Below, piece after piece: positions 1-9,720 of a stretch of DNA of 64,000 nucleotides. Numbering within the stretch: position 1 is the stretch's first letter; every line of letters begins with the position of its first letter. The position numbers were made by a program, and so were the translations under genes. Origin of the DNA: Strix aluco (Eukaryota > Chordata > Aves > Strigiformes > Strigidae); contig NC_133943.1 in NCBI RefSeq assembly GCF_031877795.1, positions 10,037,001 to 10,101,000 of the forward strand. Direction: 5' to 3'. The notes under the pieces were generated by a model that was not told the DNA's origin, searched no databases, and saw only the letters and a list, made by a program, of their open reading frames with translations.

Positions 1-40
1 GGGAGGCATGGTGGTCACAGCCATGAAATCTAGAAAGTGA
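1..40 (+). CDS. HIGD2A: HIGD2A, 3' end of the last coding exon (partial)
   Basis: Reading in the frame of base 2, the window opens with G-G-M-V-V-T-A-M-K-S-R-K and a TGA stop at 38-40. This matches the conserved C-terminus of HIG1 domain family member 2A (human ends ...VTAMKSRP). HIGD2A is a small two-helix protein of the mitochondrial inner membrane that helps assemble cytochrome c oxidase and respiratory supercomplexes. Only the end of the second transmembrane helix and the matrix tail are present; the rest lies left of the window. The call rests on about nine near-identical residues plus position: in human, HIGD2A lies next to CLTB and converges on it, as here. An unrelated chance match is possible but unlikely given the synteny. 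Confidence 0.72.
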   Translation, partial: GGMVVTAMKSRK

Positions 41-560
41 GATCAGGCAAGAGGGAAGCTGCGGCCGTGGGTGTGCGCCTGCCAGCCTGTGCCCCAGCTG
101 GCAGGATGGATTCTGGCTTTTCTGAGAGACATTTGTGATGCCTGTGGAGCCAGTGTCAGAGAGCCTCTGTGTTCCAGAGCACTGGAAATGCAGCTAATAC
201 ACCTCTGTGATTAACCTGAAATATGGGCTGTGCCATTTTTTGATTCCATGAGTGCTTATCCTCCTGCAACACTGGAGGTTGCGTCTCACTAAGACTCTCC
301 ACCCGTCAGACCTCTTGTCCCTGCTTGGTGCTGTCACAATCTGTTAAAGTTGTGGGTTGTGGTCTGCACTGAGGTGTGGCTTTAGTCAGGCGGTGCACCA
401 ACATTTGAGAAATGAGCTGCCCAGGTAGGAAGGAACAGCTCTGTTTATGGCTTGATCTTGGCAGGACAGAGTTCATAAGCAGTGGGTGAGTTGTTTGGGG
501 AGAATGTGTAATCTGTTCAGTTGCAACTGGTGAGTAATAAAGTGAATTGGAGCAAGGTTC
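41..560 (+). other. HIGD2A: probable HIGD2A 3' UTR
   Basis: This non-coding sequence directly follows the HIGD2A stop. The first canonical AATAAA on the plus strand is at 536-541, so a roughly 0.5-kb 3' UTR is the simplest reading. No other coding signal was seen on either strand. The extent is inferred. Confidence 0.45.
536..541 (+). terminator. HIGD2A: poly(A) signal AATAAA, probably HIGD2A
   Basis: This is the first canonical hexamer downstream of the HIGD2A stop on the plus strand, in the context TAATAAAG. A later ATTAAA at 1824-1829 could serve as a distal signal. Confidence 0.4.
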
Positions 561-3500
561 TGACTGATGCTGGATTGCAGAGCATTGAGAAGCCAGAAGA
601 GTAAACAGCATAGTAAGGAAAGGGAGCAGGCACGGCTGTCTCAAAGCTGTGGTGATGCAAGCAGGATGGGAGAGATGTAACTCCCTGTGAAAACAAGTTG
701 GGAACTCGCATTTCCAAAACGGGGCCTGGCCACGTTCTCTGGGACGCGCTGCTGTTTCAGCTGCTTTTGCCGGGGAGTCAGTTCCTGCGCAGCTCGCTGC
801 TTCCTGGGAGCTGGAACTGGCTGCTGAGCAAGTGCCCTCTTCCCAGAGGGAGCTGCGCTGCCTGTGTCACGACAAACGCTGTGATGGGCAGCTCCAAGTC
901 CCACTGTTGGCTTTGGATTGTTTGGATCGTACCAGGGGTGTTTTATGAGCAACGAGGCTTTGCCCTCCCATGTCAGGGCAGCAGAGCGAGGAGGAGATGG
1001 AGCCGTAGGCTCTGTTTGCTGTGTGGCTGCAGCGCTTGTACCTGCCTGTAGGCAGAGTGTGTCTCTGCAGGGGAAAGGGGCACAGACACCACTAACCCTG
1101 CTGCAACGCCGCCTTGCGCTGAGCTGCCTGGGGTGTTCCCAGGCTTTGCTCTCTGGGTGTCTGCATGTTGGTGCCTGCGCCCCGGCCCTCCCTGGTCTGT
1201 GGTGGCTTTGTGGCTTGGTGAGACTGCTTTGCCCTTAGAAACTTCTCTGAAGGACAGGGTGTGAGGCGTAAATGTGCTTCTTGCCTGCAAACAAGTGCTT
1301 GGTTTCTCCTGTCCAGCGAATTGTGCTGGTGAGCCTCGGCAAGGAGAGAGAGAAGGCTCTTCTTGCCCACCGGAGCTGACTTCTGAGATGTGAGGGTAGG
1401 GGATGAGCCATCGCTGGCACTGAGCAGGGTGAGCTTCGGCACCGGCGAGCCCGGGGCGCTGCCTGCCTTCCCTGGCTGGCTGCCTAGAAGCAGCCGCTTT
1501 TGGCTGCCTCGCTGGCACTTCCAGCCCAGCCAGCTTGGGGCAGGGGTGTGAGAGGCAGCCGGTGGGCAGACCTGCGAGCGCCATCCCTCAGCAGCCCTGG
1601 CAGCCTGGAGACGGGCGCAGCAGGCTGGGGAGCAGCTCAGCCTGACTGGACAAGCAGGAGCTCACAGGGGGCAAAGCAGAGCCCCCCAGTCCTGCTGCCA
1701 CTGCTTCTGCCCCGGCCTAGCACAAACCCTCTGGCCCTTCCCCTTGCTCCTACTTTTTCCTGTAGGATGTGGTTCCCCTCCAGCCCCGTCCTTTCCGCAG
1801 GAGGCTCCGTGGCCACGGGCTCTATTAAACACACACGTGTGCTGCTGAAGCAGAAAGACAACAGTGCCCTGTAGGATTGGTGATGTCCGTTTATTGTAAC
1901 AGGTAATTTGAACAGTCACAGATACCAAAGCCGAGGGGATGTAGAACAGCTGTGGGCACGGCTCCCCGGGAGCTGGCTGCCCCTGCCTGACATGGGGGGC
2001 ACAGCAGCTGGGGGGCCCAGGGGCCCAGCTGCCTGCAGGGGCTGGAGGGACAGAGTGCAGGGGGGCTCCCCGCCCCTGGGAAGCAGCCCGAGGCGCTTCC
2101 CGCTGCGCTGCAGCGAAAGGTAGAGGCAGGCAGGCGAGTCCCGAGGTATCATCCTGCATCGGTGTCCATCCCACACCGCAGCAGAGCTGCCTACGCATGC
2201 TGGAGCGCAGGGGGACAGAGTAGGAGCGATCAGCCCTATGGACAAGGGGGCACAATCCCAGCACACACCACCCAGTGACTCCCTACACACCCATTTCCCT
2301 TCCCAGCCTGCTGCTGAGCCCGTGCCCCAGAGCCGAGGTGTCTGGTCACCCCACAAGGGCTGCAGCAGCAGGGCAGGTGACCTTCCTGACCTGTGGAGCT
2401 GTAGCTGCAGGGCAGGAGAGCGCTGCATACTTGCTTTTTGACTGAACAGGGCTCTGCAGTGAGGCTTCAGCAAACGTTTTGTGGGCTCTGCTCCATGTCC
2501 CCCCAACCTGCTGCTGCGAGCCCTTCCCAAGCCCCCGACGGGCCGGACCCTGGGCACAGGTTCAAGGCTGCCCGCAGCAGGGCATGTGCAGGCCTGCCCT
2601 TGTCCTGCTAGCCAGGAGTTTTGCAGGTTTCCGGGGCTGGTGCTGGCCCCGCCAAGCAGAGGAGAAAGCCAGTGTTTGGGCTGGAAAGCGTGTGCTGTGT
2701 GGGGTGGGGAGCTGGGCTGAGGCATCTTGCCATGCTGCCTTAGGCGTGTCCAGGGGAGGACTGAGAAAAGCCACAGAGCAGCTGCAGACAGATGTGTGGG
2801 TGGTTCTCCAGGGACAGCACAAGCCCCAGTACCAGAACTCTGCCCAATCCTGCTCTGGGCCCCTGGGTTAGGGAGCTTGGGGCTTAACTTGCCCCACAGC
2901 AGCTGGACTTTCCTACCTCCGCCCCTGCAACCACACAGCCTCCATCTCCCATCCTAGTAGGAGGGGAAGAAGCAGAGCAGAGCCAAGGGCCCCTGAAGGC
3001 TGGCACCCCACATTCCCAACTGCTGGTGGTCTGGGGGGAAGCACAGAAAACATCCTGCACGCTCATCCCGCAACCCCTTCCCAGTGCCCTGCAGCACCGT
3101 GCTGCCTGGCACCAGCAGCCCCACAGGACGGATGGAACACAAACACACTGCAACTGCTGCTCAGAGCCCCACCAGCTTTTTGGGGTGCACAACCAGGCTG
3201 GGGAGAGTTCTGCTAGGCATAGGGCAACTGCTGGCAGTCCCAGCCCAGCCTGGGTGCCTGCACTGACATTCCTCAGTCCCTGCTAGCCCGGAGCATCACG
3301 CTGCAGCCGTGCTCCCGGTAGGACCGGGCAGTGCGGAGCTGAGTCAGGGCTGTTCCTCCACCCTCGCAGCCCCGCACCAGCTCTGCTCTAAACCCCGCGG
3401 GAAAGGCATACGGCAGCCCGGGGTCCCACTAAGATCTCTGCCTCGGGGCTAGGACCCAGGCCCAGACACGGGGCTGCCATGCCTGCAGCTGCCCAATGCC
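560..3500. other. intergenic region between convergent HIGD2A and CLTB
   Basis: No conserved protein, splice pattern or RNA gene was found. The sequence is moderately GC-rich, so its open frames are shallow. Facing poly(A)-type hexamers occur at 1824-1829 (plus ATTAAA) and 1890-1895 (minus AATAAA). They may mark long 3' UTR isoforms of the two neighbours. Confidence 0.5.
1890..1895 (-). terminator. possible distal poly(A) signal for CLTB (AATAAA on minus)
   Basis: The plus strand reads TTTATT, with T/G-rich sequence just downstream on the minus strand. If used, CLTB would have a 2-kb 3' UTR. No transcript evidence is visible. Confidence 0.3.
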
Positions 3501-3518
3501 AGGACAGCCGCAGGCAGG

Positions 3519-3524
3519 TTTATT
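3519..3524 (-). terminator. CLTB: CLTB poly(A) signal AATAAA
   Basis: The plus strand reads TTTATT, about 355 bases past the CLTB stop. It is the first canonical minus-strand hexamer there, giving a compact 3' UTR of about 0.36 kb. Confidence 0.6.
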
Positions 3525-3877
3525 CCCAGCATAGGGGTGAGGTGGGGAACACGGGGTCGGGTGTTCCCCCTCTCAGTCAGCCAGGCCCCTGGGCACAACC
3601 TGGCCAGAGGCTCCCCCACTAACTCAGCTCTGCCACCCAGTGTCGCTTCCCGGGGAAATGCCACCATAATAAATAAGTGTAAAAAGAGACCGATGCACCT
3701 TTTAAGCAAAGGAAAACCATGGGGAGAGATACAACCAGTGACTCGAGCACAGCCGAGGCGCGCACCAGGGAGCAGCGGGCAGGCAGGGTGAGGCCCCTCC
3801 GGGCTGACCCCATGAAGCCGCCCGGCTCGGTGGGCCTGGCCTTGCCCTGCTGCACTCCCGGCTGTGCCAGGCGGCAG

Positions 3878-6800
3878 CTAGCGGGACAGGGGTGTCTGTT
3901 TGAGGGAGATGAGCACCGAGCGCATCCGCGAGACATCCTTGCTCTGCTTGCTGCTCTTGGGGTTGAAATCACAGAGCTGGGCCACCTTCTCCCACTCAGA
4001 GCCTGGGCTTTCCTCCTTGGACTCCTTCAGGAATGCTTCCTCTGAGGCCCTGTGGAGACATTGAGGGTTGTCACTGGCGGAACCTTTTCCAAGGAGACCC
4101 TCCCCTCTGTCTGGGAACCCCTCGTGTCCCCCTTCCTGTCCCCTTGCTCCAGCTGATGAGCTCAGCATCCTCTGGAATCCAGAGACACACACTGCTCAAG
4201 GCTGCTGTTGGCTGCACTCACCCAAGACATCATTCATCCAGGGGCACTTCCCCATCCCCAGAGCCGTCCCCCAAAAGGCACAAGACCCCACAGTTTGCCT
4301 CTTCAACCAGCCCCTACAGGGGCATTTTCAGGAGCTCCACTTGCCTCCTAAGACTTCACTATTTGGAGACACTCAGCTGCATTATCCTTTCTCCAGAACC
4401 TTACCAGGGCCCAGTACCTCCCAGCATCCCCCCTTCCCTTGGCTGGGCAGCCAGTGCTGGGGCCAGGACCCCCAGACCCTGCGGGGCAGGATACGGTCTG
4501 TAAGAGGCACATACACATAGCCAATCACATCGGCGTCCGGCTGCTGGTAAAAGGCTTTGTCAGCGATCCTAGCCCCCGAGGCACAGAGAGAGAGAGAGCC
4601 AAGAGCGGACAGGCAGGCAGAGGGTTAGAAAGAGAGAAACAGAAAGGGGGTTAGCATTCTCCCGCAGAGTGTGACCCACTCATCACAGCGTACACGACAC
4701 CAGGAAAACCTGCCGCTGACGGCAGGGCTGCACAGGCAGCGCCCCAACCCTGCCCCGATGCGAGGCCCAGGCCGGGGGCAGGAGGCACTGAGATCCCAGG
4801 GTGGTCCCATGGTGATCCCAGACAGGGCGGCTCTGCACAGTCACTGGAGCGGCTCAAAGCCCTGGGGCCTCTCCCCTTGCCTGGCAAAGCTCCGTCCCTG
4901 CAGGGCTGGAGACCCCCAGACATCCCAGGAAGGCAGATCTGGCTGCACAGCAGCTCCCATCACAGCCCACATGGCTGTGCTGACCCCAACATACCTGTTG
5001 TTTGCCCTGTTCTTCTCCATCTGCTCATTCTGACGCAGGTTCCACTCCTCCAGGTCCTTCTTGGCTTTCTCACGCCATTCCTGCTCAGTCACCTTCGATG
5101 CCGCATCTAAGGCCAGAGTGAGACAGACCCCATCAGCCAGACTGGCACCCGCTGGGTCTGCCGGGCAGCCCCTCGGCAGGCAGGACAGCTGCAGCCCCCC
5201 AGGTCTGTCCCCAGTCCCCACGAGTACTGTTTGAACGGCATCACTGCTCCAAGGACAGCAGAACTTTGGCAGGGGCACCCACACAGTGTGGGGCACGAGA
5301 GACACCTCTCAGGGATGCAGCAGGGTCACCCCCACGTGAGGGACCCCAAGAGCCCTGACTGCTATGTCACGAGGTGCCACAAGCGTGGCCACACACAGCC
5401 TTGGCTCTCACCCAGCTCCTCCAGACGCTTCTTCTGCTCCTCCCTCCACTTGCGGATGCTCTCAGGTTCCTGGGTCAGCCGGTCAGCCTTGGCTATGGCT
5501 GCGTAGGCATCGGTGGGGCCATTGGACTCCTGCAGGACATGAGCATCTCACCATCAGCAACCAGCTCTTCCCACAGCCCAGTCGCCTCAGAGGGCTGGCA
5601 GCAGGGCAGGACTCCACACTCCCAGCACTCAGACAAGCCAAGATAGGAGGTAGGGAGGGTGACAGCCTGGGACATCTGGGACAGTGTCCCCGAAGTGCTG
5701 CTCAATCTGCTGTCCCAGCTCCCAGCCCTAGGCCCTGTCACCCAGAAAGACTTCCACTCCTTGACTTACCACTTGCTGCCAACGCAGCTCTCGCATCCTC
5801 TGGGCAGCCCCATGGCAGAGGACAGCCACCAGCTTTGTGACATGCTCCCCACCAGGATTCCCCAGTCCTGACTCGGGCCAAGGCAGCCCCAGGACTGGCC
5901 ATCATTACAGGCTTGGTCACAACAGACAGGGAGAGCCCAGGCGAGAGGCAGGGCTACCGCTCTCTGGGGAGACACTAGCCCACAGGCAAGAGCCTCCCTC
6001 GCTGCTCTGAGCTGAGCTGCCTGTATGGCTCCTGCCAGACCCAGCACCACGCTGGCTCAGCACTTCTCCTAACACCTTCCGCTGGCCAGCATGTCCAGCC
6101 CGACACCAAGCTCAGCAATGGGATTACAGCTTTTCTCCAAGATCCCCAATCTAATTAAGTGTGTCTCCTTTCTGATGCGATTATCATCCCGTAAACTAGG
6201 CACGAGCAATGCACATGCCATACAGCTGGGCACTGAGTGGGGTGAAGGGCTTGTCAGATGTTGGCACGGCTTCTCCTGTAGCAAGCAGAGCTGGGCTTCA
6301 GGCTCCCAGAGGATCTGAGACCCACGTGGGTGGCACCCATGAAACATCCTTGGCCATGAGGAAGTGGGTTTAATGGGAAATGCTGCTGAGTCAGCAAAGT
6401 AAGTGTCCCATGGCAGCCCTGTCCTGCTTCTGGCCTCTACCACAAGATGGTCCTGACTGCTCCGGAGGCCTCCAGGAGCTACCCAGGCTGCAGAGAGGGG
6501 GCTTCTGTGGGAAACAGAGGATTTTTCATCTGCTCTTAGGGCCCAAGCCACCTACAAACAGATTTGGGGCAGGTCAAAGCAGATGGGACCAATCTTCTCT
6601 TTAATGAGGGGTGAGAATGGAGCAGCCAGGACTCCTCCATGAGACCCAGACCTTTCCAGGAACACTATAGCTGTTTTGTGGCTGGATAGCAAACCAGTCA
6701 ATCCTGGGGTCAGAGGGTTGGAGTGCTGGCCCCATACCCACCCAATCCCCCTTAGAACCACTGGGTTGGGGCAAGGGGCTGAGTTCTCACCTGAAAGACA

Positions 6801-8756
6801 TCTCCATTGACAGTGGCTCCTCCATTCTGGAAACCAGCTAGAGAAAAAGAGAGAAAGAGAAACACAACTTTGGCAGCTGCAGGTGATCCCAGAGGGGCTG
6901 GTGTTCATGACACTGAAGCAAATCAGTTCCTGGGAGTTTGTCTGTGCCATTTCCAGCCCAGCACACCCATCCACAACAGCACCACGTATGTGAGCCAAGC
7001 CCCAAGGTCTCCTGTCCTTGGTGGGACTCAGACAGCACCTCTCTCTCCCCCAGACAAGCCTCTCCAGGCATTTATGTCTTTACGATGTTTTCACTGGTGT
7101 TTTATCTTATCTGAAGGTTAGGGAAACTGTTTCAGGCACGAGGCTGGACACAGGCAGGTGCTCTGACTGTAGAAAGACAACCAGACCAAGCTCAACCAGC
7201 AAGTAGGCAGGCAGAGGCTGCCGATGGACACAGACAGCTGACCCAGAAGCTGTCGGCCGAGTGCCCAGCAGTGCAGGGCTGTGAAGGGAAGGCAACCCTG
7301 CCAGGGACAGAGCCCACAGAAACACTGCAGTGTGCTCCACCAGGAGAGAAGGGCAGGCATGCATGCCAAGGTCCTGGAGAGCCTACCTGGGGGAATGCCC
7401 TTGGGAAGAGCTGCAAGGTTAGGGCTGGGAATGAGGCACCTCCGATGCCCACAGCTGGGGTACAGACCCATCTGTCCCCAGTCCCATCTGCCCCCCAGTC
7501 CCAGAGAACACTGTGAGCTGCACACCAGGGTCACAAAGCCAGCCCCAGGCAGGGAGCTCCACTGCCAGGAGAGAAGAGACTTTGAAAGAGGTGTACTCAA
7601 GGCCCTGAGCTCTCCTCAGTGATGACCACAGGGCTCCTACCAGCTGGCTAGGTGGAAGCACAGGCAGCCGCACAGCCACAGCATAGCTGAGGCAAGCACA
7701 GTCCCCATGGTGCTCGCCCCCATGGTGAGGCTCCGACTACACCCAGTTCCAGCCTGTCTGACTGCATTTATCACTGCGGCTGACAACACCTCTCCGAGCC
7801 CAGGTCTGCCTCCACAGCGGCAGTGTGGAGAGGTGAAACCACTGCTCCACAGCCCTGTGGGCCTGGGTTAGGGGAAGGAGCAAGAGTTTGGTGGCAAGAG
7901 CATCCCTATGTCCATGTGGAGAGCAGAGCCCTGAGCCCCTGCAGACTGGAGGCAAGAGATCGGGATTAGCACCTTCTACCTCCAGGGCCTGGGACCACAA
8001 TGCCCCCAGTGGAAATGCACACCATTTTGCACACCAAAGGGCTCTCCTGTCTGTGGGGACAGTGACGGGGATGTCATCACTCCTCAGCTCTGCCTGGATG
8101 CCTCTCACATTGCCCTAGCTGAGGGCACTAAGACACGGAGATGAGGATCCACCCAACCCCGGGAACCCAGCCCAAGCACACAGGGGAGAAATTGCCCCAC
8201 AGCTGGCAAGTCCCAGCTCAGGTTTCACCCCACATCCTGAGGTTTGAGAGGGAACCCCAACATCAAGCCCTTTGGGACCAAGCACAGGCCCCACAGAGCC
8301 CTTGCTGGGATGCAGGCCTGGTCCCCTGGGGAACCCATCGCCTGCCCACCAGGGGTGCAGCATGGACGCCATCACCCACTGGGGATGCTGTGCATCCCTC
8401 GGGGAACCCCAGTCCCACGGCGGGTGCAGCCTGGAGGAAACCCCTCCCCGCCCTCGGGGAAGAGGGGGCACAGTCCTCCTTTACACCCACGGGGGTGGCA
8501 GCTCCTTCCGTGCCCACCGGGCGCGCAGCCAGGCGGACCCCGCGGGCCCCCCCGGCGCAGCGCGGCGCTCACCCGGTTCCGGCGGGGCCGCCTGCCCGGC
8601 CGGGGCGGCGGCCGATTCGCCGTCGGTCGGCCCGAAGCCCTCGTCGTTCTCGATGCCCGCGATTTCGCTCTCCTGCTGGGCCAGGAAAGCGGCGGCCGGG
8701 TCCTCCTCGGCGCCGGCCCCCTCGGACGAGGAAAAGAAGCCGAAGTCGTCGGCCAT
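3878..8756 (-). CDS. CLTB: clathrin light chain B (six coding exons, 228 aa)
   Basis: Coding exons in transcript order are 8756-8573, 6837-6791, 5529-5412, 5106-4995, 4568-4515 and 4049-3878. All junctions are GT-AG and in phase (687 nt). The protein is the regulatory light chain that binds the hub of clathrin heavy chain on coated vesicles. It starts MADDFGFFSSSEG and carries the invariant light-chain block ESEIAGIENDEGF (residues 29-41), which contacts Hip1/Hip1R. The central helix (about 90-155, RKWREEQKKRLEEL to EKNRANNR) binds heavy chain. The C-terminus is CDFNPKSSKQ...LKQTPLSR. The fifth exon is the 18-residue neuronal insert. Human CLTB is 229 aa. The start is the only ATG before the conserved N-terminus and has G at -3 and +4. 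B, rather than A, is supported by the insert sequence, the TPLSR end and the FAF2 neighbour. Confidence 0.96.
4515..4568 (-). other. CLTB: CLTB alternative neuron-type exon (18 codons)
   Basis: This 54-base cassette encodes I-A-D-K-A-F-Y-Q-Q-P-D-A-D-V-I-G-Y-V. It is flanked by CTAG at the acceptor and GT|GTATGTG at the donor. Both neighbouring junctions share one phase, so skipping it joins AG to GGCC in frame and leaves a 210-residue form. In mammals the equivalent exon is included mainly in neurons, so the same alternative splicing is expected here. Confidence 0.88.
5530..8572 (-). other. CLTB: CLTB introns 1 and 2, with exon 2 at 6791-6837
   Basis: Intron 1 runs 8572-6838 and intron 2 runs 6790-5530. 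Exon 2 is only 47 bases (A-G-F-Q-N-G-G-A-T-V-N-G-D-V-F-Q). Its acceptor is CTCTAG; a second AG nine bases further in would break the frame. I saw no other gene or recognisable repeat here. Confidence 0.6.
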
Positions 8757-9720
8757 GGCCGGCCCGCCCGCCCCGCTCCCGCTCCGGCTGCGCGGCTCGG
8801 CTGGGCTGGGCCCGACTGGGCCCGGGCGGAGCTGTCACTGCGGCGGCGGCGGGCGGGGCGGCCGCGCTGACATCAGCGGCGGGGCGGCCCCGCCGGGCGC
8901 GTCCCGCTCCCCCGCCTCCCGCCGCATCGGCAGCCCCCGCCGCAGCCCGCATCGCCGCTGCCGGCCGGAGCCGGTACGGGCCGCGCGCGGCCCCATCGCG
9001 GGCATGGGGGGCCGGGGCTGCTCGGCCGCCTCTCGCCAGGCTCGCAGGACCGTGGTCCCGGGGCGCCGTCCCCCCCCACGCGCGCACTCGTAGCTCTCCG
9101 GGGTGGGAGCGGGCGACCCCTCACAGCCACCATCTTGGCTTGGTGGCCGCCATCTTGGGTGGAGCCGCGCAGGTGGACGGGCGACCCGGCGGGACGGGAG
9201 GCGGCCGGGCAGGACCCACCCGGTGGCTGACAGGCCGCCCACCCAGCTCCCGGAAGGCTCCGGCTCACATCACCCCCTCGGGCTCCGCTCCCACAGGGGA
9301 CCCGCTCCCACAGCCCAAGGCAGCCACCCCCCCAACCCCGGCCAGCTCCGGAAACGCCCGAGCGGCCTTCGACACACTTCGGAGCTCTCCGTGCGCCCAG
9401 CGGGAACACCCGCGAGCAGCGAGCCCCCTTAATAAGATTCGGGCATTTCCGGAGAGGTCCGGGAGCGCTTCGGCTTTCTCCGGAACGCGATCGAGCATTT
9501 CCGGTTGCGGCCGATAAACGGCCATTGGCTTCATAACGGTGTTCTGCGAGCGCGCGCCCCGGAGCGGAAGTTGCGGGGGGGAGAACGTCAGTTCCGGAGA
9601 GTGACGGAGCGGCGGGTCAGAGGCAGCGGCAAAATGGCGGCGCCTGAGGAGCGGGAGCTGACGGCGGAGCAGACCGAGAAGCTGCTGCAGTTCCAGGTGC
9701 CGCGTCGGGGGGGGCTGTGC
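8480..9720. promoter_or_regulatory. CpG-island divergent promoter of CLTB (-) and FAF2 (+)
   Basis: The two start codons lie 878 bases apart, head to head, in very GC- and CpG-rich DNA with no TATA box. Visible motifs are two YY1-type CCATCTTG sites (9130-9137, 9150-9157), an inverted CCAAT box (9524-9528), an ETS CGGAAGT (9565-9571), the nonamer CATTTCCGG twice (9444-9452, 9496-9504), and a YY1-like AAAATGGCGGC over the FAF2 start codon (9631-9641). This is typical of housekeeping bidirectional promoters. Transcription start sites are not determinable. Confidence 0.8.

Noticed and set aside
1916-2725. 269-codon minus open frame downstream of CLTB
   Set aside because: It shows no similarity to a known family, and other frames here are similarly open. 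It is better explained as 3' UTR or intergenic.
8141-9517. 458-codon plus open frame across CLTB exon 1 and the promoter
   Set aside because: It reads antisense through the verified CLTB exon 1 and through promoter motifs, with Arg/Pro-rich low complexity.
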